A stretch of DNA of 64,000 nt from Glycomyces artemisiae (GTDB lineage Bacteria > Actinomycetota > Actinomycetes > Mycobacteriales > Micromonosporaceae): positions 372,001-436,000 of the forward strand of contig NZ_PVTJ01000004.1 of the NCBI RefSeq assembly GCF_003002955.1, written 5' to 3'. Of the stretch, positions 16,028-24,017 are shown piece after piece. Under the pieces are notes generated by a model. The model was not told the origin of the DNA and ran no database searches. It saw only the letters and a program-made list of their open reading frames with translations. The first letter of the stretch is position 1. The number at the start of each line of letters is the position of its first letter. The position numbers and the translations under genes are program-made.

Positions 16028-16774
16028 GTGAGTGCTGCCACTGAGACGCCGAAGCCGAACCTGCTTGAGCTGCTCTGGAGAGCCGGACCCGAAGCGAGCC
16101 GCGGGCCCCGGAAGGGGCTGACCGTTGACGAGGTGGTCGCGGCCGCCATTGCGCTGGCCGATGCCGAGGGGCTGGAGGCCGTGACCGTGCGGCGGTTGGC
16201 CCAGGAGCTCGGGAAGGCTCCTATGACCTTGTACACGTATGTTCCCGGCAAGAGCGAGCTCACCGCTTTGATGCTTGATTTCTTGTTCGGGGGGATGCAG
16301 AGGCAGCGGCTGGACGGGTTGGATTGGCGCTCCCGGCTTGAGGTCGTCGCTCGGGAGAACTACCTGTTGTACCGGGAGCATCCTTGGGCCGCTTCGGTTT
16401 CGCCCAGTCGGCCTCCGCTGGGGCCTGGGCAGTGCGCGAAATACGAGCATGAGCTTCGGGCGCTGGAAGGGCTTGGGCTCGATCCCGTGGGCATGGATGA
16501 CGTGCTCGCCTACTTGCTCGGGTTCGTCAGGACCGCGGCTCGCGATGCCGCCCTTGCCGATGCCGAGCGGGCTTCGAGTTCGATGAGCGACCAGGAGTGG
16601 TGGGCCGTCAACGGGCCGCTCCTGGAGAGGGTGCTTGATCCGGAGCGGTTTCCCACTGCCGTCCGGGTCGGGCAGGCCGCCGGGGAGGCGCATGGCGCGG
16701 CGTACGACGCTGAGCATGCGTTTGAGTTCGGGCTTGCCCGCCTGCTTGACGGGTTGAGCTTCCTCGTCGAGTGA
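16028..16774 (+). CDS. TetR-family repressor
   Basis: 248 residues from GTG 16028. The DNA-binding part is at about 34-80: LTVDEVVAAAIALADAEG, then VTVRRLAQELGKAPMTLYTYV, the typical TetR helix-turn-helix. The C-terminal half fits the TetR_C_1 ligand-binding group, whose members usually control efflux or detoxification genes. The divergent VOC gene and the palindromic GTAC array in front of both genes suggest autoregulation and control of VOC. The ligand is unknown. Confidence 0.85.
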   Translation: MSAATETPKPNLLELLWRAGPEASRGPRKGLTVDEVVAAAIALADAEGLEAVTVRRLAQELGKAPMTLYTYVPGKSELTALMLDFLFGGMQRQRLDGLDWRSRLEVVARENYLLYREHPWAASVSPSRPPLGPGQCAKYEHELRALEGLGLDPVGMDDVLAYLLGFVRTAARDAALADAERASSSMSDQEWWAVNGPLLERVLDPERFPTAVRVGQAAGEAHGAAYDAEHAFEFGLARLLDGLSFLVE

Positions 16775-16784
16775 CCACGACCAG

Positions 16785-16822
16785 GGAGGCCCGGCCCGGA
16801 GTGCGGTCCGGGCCGGGCCTCC
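16785..16822. terminator. Bidirectional terminator
   Basis: A 16-bp perfect stem (GGAGGCCCGGCCCGGA and its complement) with a 6-nt loop sits between the convergent TetR and YhgE-type genes. Confidence 0.75.
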
Positions 16823-16826
16823 TCGC

Positions 16827-18686
16827 TCAGACTTGCAGCGGCTCGTTCAGGCTGTCGGGCTTCCAGCGCCGCCTCGCCGCCACCACAAGGGACGAGAGTG
16901 CCAGCGCGCCGACGAGGTAGACCGCCAGGATCACCAGGGCCTTGACGACGTGCGACGTCTCGCCGCCGCTGATCGTCACCCGCAGCGCGTCGACCACATA
17001 GCTCATCGGCAGCAGCGGGTGCAGTGCCTGGAAGAACCTCGGCGTCGTCTCCACGGGATACAGACCGCCGGCACTCGTCAGTTGGAGCATCAGCAATACG
17101 ACGAGGAGCAGGCTTCCTGCCGTTCCGAATGCCAGCTTGAACAGGTGCGCCATCGCCGTGAACGTCAGGATCACCAGGATCGACAGCCCGACCGTGTCGA
17201 GCGCGTCCTTGGGGTTCAGGCCCAGGCCGAGTTCGACCGCGAGGTAGAGGACGATCGCCGACAGGACCCCCAGGAACGCGCCGGGGAGCCAGCCTCCGAC
17301 GGCGATCGGGACGGAGCGGAGCGGGCCGGCCAGGGCGCGCTGGTTCACTGTGGAGAGGACGAGGTAGGCCATGAGGCCGAAGACCCACAAGGCGATCGCG
17401 ATGAAGAACGGGGCGAGGCCGCGCCCGTAGGTCTCAGCCGGGTTGAGGTTCTGCTCGCTGACGGCGACCGGGCTGCCGTAGGCCTCGGCGTTGTCGGCGT
17501 CGTCGGCGGGGTTGGTGCTGGGCACGGATTCGGCGGCGGTGGCGAGTTTGGACGCGAGGGTGGCCGCGCCGTCGTGGAGGTCGGTGAGGCCGTCGGCGAG
17601 GTCGCCCGCGCCGGATTCGGCGGTGGCGGCGGCCGTGGCGACCTGGGAGGCGCCGTCGGCGACGTCGCTTGCGCCGGTCTGGAGCGTGGTGAGGTCCTCG
17701 GAGGCCTGGTCGAGGGTGTCGGTGGAGGTGGACTGGATCTGGTCGTTGGCGGCCTGGATGTCGGTGTTGGCGCCGTCGGCGTCGGTGATGAAGGTCTGGA
17801 GGCGCGCGCAGGCGTCGGCGTCCGCGTCGGGGTTGTCGGTGCAGAGGGTGGCGTAGACGGTGTCGAGGTCGGTGTCGGCGCGGTCGGCGAGGTCGGCGGC
17901 GCTGGAGGCGCCGGTCTGGATCTGGGTCCAGTTGTCGGCGAGGGTCTGGACGACGGGCTGGGCGACGTCGACGGCCTGGTCGACGCCGTCGCTCACTTGG
18001 GCGGCGCCGTCGGCGACCTGCTGGGCGCCGGTGGTGAGGTCGCCGAGGCCGGATTCGAGGTCGCCGGCGCCGGTCTGGGCGGTGGCGGCGCCGTCGGCGA
18101 GTTCGGCGGCGCCGTCGGCGGCGTCGTTGAGGCCCTGGTTGAGCTGGGCGAGGTCGCCGAAGATGGTGGTGGCGAAGGTGACGTAGACGGCGGTGTTGAT
18201 CTGGTTGCGCAGTTCGGCTTCGACGGTGGAGGCCATGATGCCCGCGACGTAGCCGTTGGCGTCGTTGAGGTCGAATTCGACGGTGGCCTGCTCGGGGTCG
18301 GTGCCGGAGAGGCTCGCGAGGTGGGTGGAGAAGTCCTCGGGGACGGTGATGACCATGTAGTAGTCGCCGTCCTTGAGGCCTTGGGCGGCTTTGTTCGCGC
18401 TGACGAATTGCCAGTCGAAGATGCGGTCTTCTTTGAGCTGGTCGACGAGTTGGTCGCCTCCGTTGATCTGCTGCGTTTCGCCGTTGACGTCGACGGACGC
18501 GCCGGTGTCCTCGTTGACGACTGCGACGGGCATCTGGTCGAGCTTGCCGTAGGGGTTCCAGGCGAACCACAGGTAGAGGCCGCCGTAGACGAGCGGGATG
18601 AGGATGATCGCGACGAGCGCGAGGGTGCGGATCGGGTGGCCGCGGAAGCGGCGGAGTTCGGCGGCGGCGAGTTTGAAGGGGCTCAT
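16827..18686 (-). CDS. YhgE/Pip-type ABC-2 membrane protein
   Basis: 619 residues from ATG 18686. One transmembrane helix near the N-terminus (about 20-42), then a long extracytoplasmic region with many alanine/aspartate helices of the form ADGAAQVSDGVDQA and DLADGLTDLHDGA, and five helices in the last 200 residues (start LAPFFIAIALWVFGLMAYLVL). This is the YhgE/Pip layout; members include the Lactococcus phage-infection protein and putative exporters. It overlaps the upstream ATP-binding gene by four bases (ATGA), so they form one transport pair. Confidence 0.85.
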   Translation of the reverse strand: MSPFKLAAAELRRFRGHPIRTLALVAIILIPLVYGGLYLWFAWNPYGKLDQMPVAVVNEDTGASVDVNGETQQINGGDQLVDQLKEDRIFDWQFVSANKAAQGLKDGDYYMVITVPEDFSTHLASLSGTDPEQATVEFDLNDANGYVAGIMASTVEAELRNQINTAVYVTFATTIFGDLAQLNQGLNDAADGAAELADGAATAQTGAGDLESGLGDLTTGAQQVADGAAQVSDGVDQAVDVAQPVVQTLADNWTQIQTGASSAADLADRADTDLDTVYATLCTDNPDADADACARLQTFITDADGANTDIQAANDQIQSTSTDTLDQASEDLTTLQTGASDVADGASQVATAAATAESGAGDLADGLTDLHDGAATLASKLATAAESVPSTNPADDADNAEAYGSPVAVSEQNLNPAETYGRGLAPFFIAIALWVFGLMAYLVLSTVNQRALAGPLRSVPIAVGGWLPGAFLGVLSAIVLYLAVELGLGLNPKDALDTVGLSILVILTFTAMAHLFKLAFGTAGSLLLVVLLMLQLTSAGGLYPVETTPRFFQALHPLLPMSYVVDALRVTISGGETSHVVKALVILAVYLVGALALSSLVVAARRRWKPDSLNEPLQV

Positions 18687-19603
18687 GACTGGTGGCCTCC
18701 GTTGCGCTCGTGGTGGCCCCGGCGTCGGCGGGGGTGCCGGGCGTGGTCTTGGTCGCGGAGGTCGACGACGGTGTCGGCGGGCGGGTCGGTGCGGGTGCAG
18801 GCGGCGACGACGAGCTGGCCGGCGTCGGCGACGGTGCGGAGGGCTTCGAAGACGCGTTCGCCGCCGGAGGTGTCGAGGCCGGTGTCGGCGTCGTCGACGA
18901 CGACGGCGGGGGTGCGGCTCGCTGCGGCGCAGGCGATCGCGAAGCGGATCTGGTCGATGCGGGGCAGGAACCCGAAGGTGTCGCCGGTGTCGACGCCGAC
19001 GGCGAGGCGGTCGAGCCAGGCGTGGATGTTCGCGGGGGTGGCGGCGCCGCCGGAGACGGTGGTCGTCTCTTTGATGCAGGAGGCGATGGTGTGGTACTGC
19101 GCGAAGCGGATCGGGGGTCCGGCCTGGGCGACGGTGAAGCGGCGGCGGATCTGGGCGGGGCGGGTCTGGTGGTCGACGGTGAGCGTGCCGCCGGTGGTGC
19201 GGAAGCGCCCGGCGAGGGCGAGGAGGAGGGAGGAGCGGCCGTCGCCGCCGTCGCCGCAGACGGCGACGACCTGGCCGAGGCGGGCGGTGATCGTGACGTC
19301 GGTGAAGATGGCGCCCTGGCGGCCTGCGGCGGTGAGGCCGCGGGCGTCGAGGAACGGGTCGCCGTTCGGGTGTTCGAGGAGGGCGTCGTGGTCGAGAAGA
19401 GCGGCATGGTCGAGGAGCGCGGTGCGGTCGAGGGCGGCGGTCGCATGGTCGACGGGGGCATGGTCGGCGGGCGGCGGGGCGACGGCGGCGCCGATGGGCT
19501 CCGTTGGGGGCGTGTCGTTTTCGGGGCGCGCGGCCTCGGTTTCGGCGGGTTCGCTCGCGGACGTTCCGGGCACGGGCCCCTCGCCGTCGCTCCTGTCGCT
19601 CAT
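18683..19603 (-). CDS. ABC-type ATP-binding partner with arginine Walker A
   Basis: 306 residues from ATG 19603. The first 95 residues are acidic and Pro/Ala-rich and include short repeats (RTALLDHAALLDHDALLEH). The ATPase part has Walker A GDGGDGRSS, in which the usual lysine is arginine, and Walker B PAVVVDDADTGLD. A clear LSGGQ signature is not seen (LPRIDQIRFAIACA stands at the expected place). A His/Arg-rich tail ends the protein. It probably partners the YhgE-type protein; reduced or altered ATP hydrolysis is possible. Similar GR[ST]-type P-loops occur in such pairs, as far as I recall. Confidence 0.7.
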   Translation of the reverse strand: MSDRSDGEGPVPGTSASEPAETEAARPENDTPPTEPIGAAVAPPPADHAPVDHATAALDRTALLDHAALLDHDALLEHPNGDPFLDARGLTAAGRQGAIFTDVTITARLGQVVAVCGDGGDGRSSLLLALAGRFRTTGGTLTVDHQTRPAQIRRRFTVAQAGPPIRFAQYHTIASCIKETTTVSGGAATPANIHAWLDRLAVGVDTGDTFGFLPRIDQIRFAIACAAASRTPAVVVDDADTGLDTSGGERVFEALRTVADAGQLVVAACTRTDPPADTVVDLRDQDHARHPRRRRGHHERNGGHQS

Positions 19604-19671
19604 GGGCACTATCCTCACAGGCCGGTGCGCCCTGGTTCGGGCGTTTTCGCGGTATTCCAACCGCACGGATA

Positions 19672-19685
19672 TTACTCATGAGTAA
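19672..19685. promoter_or_regulatory. Perfect 14-bp palindrome in divergent promoter
   Basis: TTACTCATGAGTAA lies between the YhgE/ATPase operon (minus) and the oligopeptidase gene (plus), 69 bases from the first and 69 from the second. Its form and AT content in a GC-rich context suggest an operator for a TetR-like regulator not encoded here. Confidence 0.55.
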
Positions 19686-19753
19686 CTTATGATCGATTGC
19701 GGGCGGGCGCGCTGTGACCGGCGCGTCCCGCGCCGGGCCCTTATTGTTGAGGC

Positions 19754-21832
19754 ATGTCGGAAACGCAACCCGCGAAACCCGCGGCGCCCCGCCGCGCACA
19801 CGCGCGAACCCACCACGGCGACACCGTCGACGACCCGTACGCCTGGCTGAAGGACCCCGAGGACCCCGAGACGCTCGACTACCTGCGGGCCGAGAACGCC
19901 TACACCGAATCGCGGACGGGCCACCTCGCCGCGCTCCGCAAGGCGATCTTCGGCGAGATCAAGGGCCGCACCCAGGAGACCGACCTCTCCGTCCCCGTCC
20001 GCAAGCGCGGCTGGTGGTACTACGGGCGCACCGAGGAGGGGAAGCAGTACGGCATCCAGTGCCGCGTCAAGGCCGCCGGGGACACGCCGCCCCAGGTGGA
20101 GGCCGGGACCGCGGTCGAAGGCGAGGAGATCCTCGTCGACGGCAACGAGCTCGCCGAGGGCCACGACTTCTTCTCCCTGGGCACCTTCGACGTCTCCCCC
20201 GACGGGAACCTGCTCGCCTACGCGGTCAACTACACCGGGGACGAGCGGTACACGCTGCGGTTCAGGGACCTGCGCACCGGGGACGACTTCCCCGACGACA
20301 TCCCGAACGTGTTCTACGGCGGGTCGTGGTCGTTGGACGGATCGGTGTTCTTCTACACCAAGGTGGACGACGCGTGGCGCCCCTACCAGGTGTGGCGGCA
20401 CGTCCTCGGCGAGCACGAGGACAAGGACGTCCTGGTCCACCAGGAGGACGACGAGCGCTTCTGGACCGGCATCGACCTCACCCGCTCCGAGCGGTACCTG
20501 TTCATCGTGTCCGGCTCGAAGATCACCACCGAGGTCCGCTACCTCGACGCCGCCGACCCCACCGGCGAGTTCACCGTGTTCGGGAACGGCCGCGAGCAGG
20601 GCGTCGAGGTCTCCGTGGACCACCAGGGCGACCGGTTCTGGGTGCTGCACAACCGGAACGCCGAGAACTTCACGCTCGGCTGGACCCCGGTGGACGACAC
20701 GACGCAGTTCCACGAGGTCATCGCGCACGACGAGGCGGTGCGGCTGGAGTCGGCCGACGCGTTCAGCGACCACGTCGTCGTCTCGATGCGCCGCGCCGGA
20801 CTCTCCCAGGTCGGCATCCTGAACGCGGACGGCGACCTGACCGAGATCGCGTTCGACGAGCCCATCTACGCCGTGGGCCTGGGCGAGAACCCCGACTACG
20901 AGTCGCGGCAGATCCGCCTCGGGTACACCTCGCTCGTGACGCCGTCCTCGGTGTACGACTACGACATCGACACCGCCGAGCTGCACCTGCGCAAGCGGAC
21001 GCCCGTGCTCGGCGACTTCGACCCCGCCGACTACGTGCAGTACCGCGAGTGGGCGACCGCCCAGGACGGCACGAAGGTCCCGATCTCCATCGTCGCGAAG
21101 GCCGGGGTCGAGCCCGACGGGACCGCGCCGTGCCTGCTGTACGGGTACGGCTCCTACGAGCACTCCATCGACCCGTACTTCTCGATCGCGCGCCTGAGCC
21201 TGCTCGACCGCGGCGTCGTCTTCGCCATCGCGCACGTGCGCGGCGGCGGCGAGATGGGCCGCCAGTGGTACGAGCAGGGCAAGCTCCTGCAGAAGAAGCA
21301 CACCTTCACCGACTTCGTGGACTGCGCCGAGCACCTCGCGAACGTCGGATGGGCCGCCCCCGACCGGATCGTCGCCCGCGGCGGGTCCGCCGGCGGCCTG
21401 CTCATGGGCGCGGTCGCGAACCTCGCCCCCGAGCGGTTCGCGGGCATCCTCGCCGACGTCCCGTTCGTCGACGCGCTCAACACGATCCTCGACCCGACGA
21501 TGCCGCTCACCGTCATCGAATGGGAGGAGTGGGGCAACCCCCTCGAATCCCCCGAGGTGTACGCCTACATGAAGTCGTACTCGCCGTACGAGAACATCAC
21601 GGACGTGAAGTACCCGGCGATCCTCGCGGTCACCAGCCTCAACGACACCCGCGTGGGCTTCCACGAGCCCGCCAAGTGGATCGCGAAGCTGCGCCAGGAG
21701 AGCCCCGAATCGGACGTGCTCCTCAAGACCGAGATGGAGGCCGGGCACGGCGGCCGGTCCGGGCGCTACGACGCCTGGGAGGAGGAGGCGTTCAACCTCG
21801 CATGGATCCTCGACCGGCTGGGTACCGCTTAA
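19754..21832 (+). CDS. ptrB: Oligopeptidase B / prolyl oligopeptidase family (S9)
   Basis: 692 residues, full length for oligopeptidase B. The N-terminus RRAHARTHHGDTVDDPYAWLKD and the propeller half are followed by the alpha/beta-hydrolase half with S545 (GGSAGG), D631 (SLNDTRVGF) and H665 (AGHGGRSGR) as the triad. No signal peptide: a cytoplasmic peptidase that cuts short peptides, usually after basic residues in subfamily B. ATG 19754 follows a modest TTGAGG. It is monocistronic, with a strong hairpin directly after it. Confidence 0.9.
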   Translation: MSETQPAKPAAPRRAHARTHHGDTVDDPYAWLKDPEDPETLDYLRAENAYTESRTGHLAALRKAIFGEIKGRTQETDLSVPVRKRGWWYYGRTEEGKQYGIQCRVKAAGDTPPQVEAGTAVEGEEILVDGNELAEGHDFFSLGTFDVSPDGNLLAYAVNYTGDERYTLRFRDLRTGDDFPDDIPNVFYGGSWSLDGSVFFYTKVDDAWRPYQVWRHVLGEHEDKDVLVHQEDDERFWTGIDLTRSERYLFIVSGSKITTEVRYLDAADPTGEFTVFGNGREQGVEVSVDHQGDRFWVLHNRNAENFTLGWTPVDDTTQFHEVIAHDEAVRLESADAFSDHVVVSMRRAGLSQVGILNADGDLTEIAFDEPIYAVGLGENPDYESRQIRLGYTSLVTPSSVYDYDIDTAELHLRKRTPVLGDFDPADYVQYREWATAQDGTKVPISIVAKAGVEPDGTAPCLLYGYGSYEHSIDPYFSIARLSLLDRGVVFAIAHVRGGGEMGRQWYEQGKLLQKKHTFTDFVDCAEHLANVGWAAPDRIVARGGSAGGLLMGAVANLAPERFAGILADVPFVDALNTILDPTMPLTVIEWEEWGNPLESPEVYAYMKSYSPYENITDVKYPAILAVTSLNDTRVGFHEPAKWIAKLRQESPESDVLLKTEMEAGHGGRSGRYDAWEEEAFNLAWILDRLGTA

Positions 21833-21848
21833 CGACCGGAATGCACAG

Positions 21849-21884
21849 GGGCCCGGTCCCGCAGCGAGCTGCGGGACCGGGCCC
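21849..21884. terminator. Strong bidirectional terminator
   Basis: Perfect 16-bp stem (21849-21864 with 21869-21884) and a CGAG tetraloop, between convergent genes. Confidence 0.85.
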
Positions 21885-21896
21885 TGTCCGTCGGCG

Positions 21897-22100
21897 CTAC
21901 TCGGGCGCCTCGTTCTCCTCTTCGCCGAACTGGATCTCGATGAGCTGGTCGGCCGCGTCCGCCCTGTCGGCCTCGTCCGGCGGGTCCGGGTCCGTCACCG
22001 GCGCCTCGGGGTCGTCGTCCCCGGGAGGTTCGGAGGAGTCGGCGAGGTCGAACTCGGACAGCTCGTCGTTTTCTTCCGCCCATTCCTGGTGATAATTCAT
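21897..22100 (-). CDS. Small acidic hypothetical protein
   Basis: 67 residues from ATG 22100, very rich in Asp/Glu/Pro, with no cysteine or membrane segment. It ends in QLIEIQFGEEENEAPE. Probably intrinsically disordered. An in-frame start at 22169 would add an Arg/Gly-rich stretch and is less likely. No function can be proposed. Confidence 0.5.
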   Translation of the reverse strand: MNYHQEWAEENDELSEFDLADSSEPPGDDDPEAPVTDPDPPDEADRADAADQLIEIQFGEEENEAPE

Positions 22101-22284
22101 AAACCAACCGTAGTGCCGAGGGCCGCGTCCGGCCAGTGAACCACCAGGTAGCCTGGGACGTGCCTTCACATGTTCGTGGGCGATACTTCACCTCGACGCA
22201 ACAGTTCGAGGCCCTCAGACAGCGGCGTCTGGGTCTGGCCCCCGGTCGGGGAGCACTTATCGACTTGTAAAAGGAGCAGGCAGC

Positions 22285-23307
22285 ATGCCCATCGCAACAC
22301 CCGAGGAATACAACGAGATGCTCGACCGGGCGAAGGCCGGCTCCTTCGCCTACCCGGCCATCAACGTCACCTCGACCCAGACCCTCAACGCCGCGCTCGC
22401 CGCGTTCGCCGAGGCCGAGTCCGACGGCATCGTCCAGGTCTCCACCGGCGGCGCCGAATACCTCTCCGGCCCCACCATCAAGGACAAGGTCACCGGCGCC
22501 GCCGCGCTCGCCGCCGCCGCGCACGAGATCGCCAAGAACTACCCGGTCAAGGTCGCCCTGCACACCGACCACTGCCCGAAGAACCACCTCGACGGCTTCG
22601 TCCGCCCCCTCCTCGCCATCTCCGAGGAGCGCGTGGCCCGCGGCGAGGAGCCCCTGTTCCAGTCGCACATGTGGGACGGCTCGGCCGTGCCGCTCGCCGA
22701 GAACCTGGAGATCGCGCAGGACCTGCTGGCCCGCACCTCCAAGGCGAAGGTCGTCCTCGAAGTCGAGATCGGCGTCGTCGGCGGCGAGGAGGACGGCGTC
22801 GAGGCCGAGATCAACGAGCAGCTGTACACCACCGTCGAGGACGCCCGCGCCACCGTCGCCGCCCTCGGCGCCGGCGAGAACGGCCGCTACATGACCGCGC
22901 TGACCTTCGGCAACGTCCACGGCGTGTACAAGCCCGGCAACGTGCACCTGCGCCCGGAGATCCTCAAGGAGATCCAGGACGAGATCGGCAAGGAGACCGG
23001 CAAGGACAAGCCGTTCGACCTGGTCTTCCACGGCGGCTCCGGCTCCACCGCGCAGGAGATCTCCGACGCCGTCGACTACGGCGTCATCAAGATGAACATC
23101 GACACGGACACGCAGTACGCGTTCACCCGCCCGATCGTCGACCACATCTTCAAGAACTACGACGGCGTGCTCAAGGTCGAAGGCGAGGTCGGCAACAAGA
23201 AGGCGTACGACCCGCGCGCCTACGGCAAGCTCGCCGAGGCCGGCATGGCCGCCCGCATCATCGAGGCCTGCCAGCAGCTCCGCTCCGCGGGCACCAAGAT
23301 CAAGTAG
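22285..23307 (+). CDS. fbaA: Class II fructose-bisphosphate aldolase
   Basis: 340 residues, the size of long class IIA enzymes. It splits fructose-1,6-bisphosphate in glycolysis and builds it in gluconeogenesis. Zinc-site motifs are present: HTDHCPKNH with the first His/Asp, EVEIGVVGGEEDG, GNVHGVYKPGNV, and VFHGGSGS binding phosphate. KMNIDTDTQYAF follows. AAAGGAGC lies 10 bases before ATG 22285. Cytoplasmic and probably essential; single gene or with the following Uma2 gene 92 bases away. Confidence 0.95.
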   Translation: MPIATPEEYNEMLDRAKAGSFAYPAINVTSTQTLNAALAAFAEAESDGIVQVSTGGAEYLSGPTIKDKVTGAAALAAAAHEIAKNYPVKVALHTDHCPKNHLDGFVRPLLAISEERVARGEEPLFQSHMWDGSAVPLAENLEIAQDLLARTSKAKVVLEVEIGVVGGEEDGVEAEINEQLYTTVEDARATVAALGAGENGRYMTALTFGNVHGVYKPGNVHLRPEILKEIQDEIGKETGKDKPFDLVFHGGSGSTAQEISDAVDYGVIKMNIDTDTQYAFTRPIVDHIFKNYDGVLKVEGEVGNKKAYDPRAYGKLAEAGMAARIIEACQQLRSAGTKIK

Positions 23308-23399
23308 GCAGGCGCCGCAAGGCGAACGACAGGGCCCGGATCGTTCCTCGATCCGGGCTCGGTCGTTATCCGGGTGTCCGCCTCCGCGAAAGGACCCCG

Positions 23400-23963
23400 A
23401 TGTTCGAAGCACTTCCGCCGCCGCGCGACTCCGGCTGGGAATTCGACGACCTGGACCGCAGCGGCCTCTCCGAACATGTCGAACTCATCGCCGGGACCCT
23501 CGGGCGCGTGAAGCGACCGCAGAGCGCCGGGCACAGCCAGACGGTGCACCGGCTCCGGATCGCGCTGGAAGCCGCTCGCGGATCCGATTGGTTCGTTGCG
23601 CAGGACATGACCATAAGGGTCGACGATCAGAACGGGCCCGAGCCGGACCTGCTCTTGGTGGCCCCTGAACTCGACTACGGTCCGAATACGAAGTGGTTCC
23701 GGCCCGAGGACGTCTCCCTGGTGGTGGAGGTTGAGTCGGAGGAGACACGGGCCTTCGACCGTGAGTTGAAACCGATCGTGTACGCCCAAGCCGGGATCCC
23801 GCACTACCTGCGTGTGGAGGAATGCGACGGGTTCACGCCGATGCTGCTCCACTACCGGCTCGATAACGGCGAGTACGAACTCGCCAGTGAGTACCGCGGG
23901 CGCCTCGTCCTCGACGAGCCGGTCCGCATCGACGAGGAGATCCGGACGGATCGACGACGCTGA
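23400..23963 (+). CDS. Uma2-family (DUF820) putative endonuclease
   Basis: 187 residues from ATG 23400 with AAAGGA upstream. The PD-(D/E)XK core is complete: PEPDLLLV (Asp), SLVVEVES (E-x-E), then the downstream Lys in ELKPIVYAQAGIPHYLRVE. The sequence is typical of the many Uma2 paralogues in actinobacteria, whose role is unknown; nuclease activity is inferred from the fold. It follows the aldolase gene by chance or as a read-through gene. Confidence 0.85.
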   Translation: MFEALPPPRDSGWEFDDLDRSGLSEHVELIAGTLGRVKRPQSAGHSQTVHRLRIALEAARGSDWFVAQDMTIRVDDQNGPEPDLLLVAPELDYGPNTKWFRPEDVSLVVEVESEETRAFDRELKPIVYAQAGIPHYLRVEECDGFTPMLLHYRLDNGEYELASEYRGRLVLDEPVRIDEEIRTDRRR

Positions 23964-23970
23964 GCGACGC

Positions 23971-24006
23971 GAAAACGGCCCTGAGCGTACGCTCCGGGCC
24001 GTTTTC
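23971..24006. terminator. Bidirectional terminator
   Basis: GAAAACGGCCC/GGGCCGTTTTC outer stem with an inner GAGC-GTAC-GCTC hairpin; T-rich on both sides. It serves the convergent Uma2 and GH13 genes. Confidence 0.85.
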
Positions 24007-24017
24007 GTTTGCGCCGC

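Noticed and set aside
16833-19685. 950-codon open frame on the plus strand
   Set aside because: Shadow of the YhgE and ATPase genes; repetitive Gly/Val/Glu sequence with no domain.
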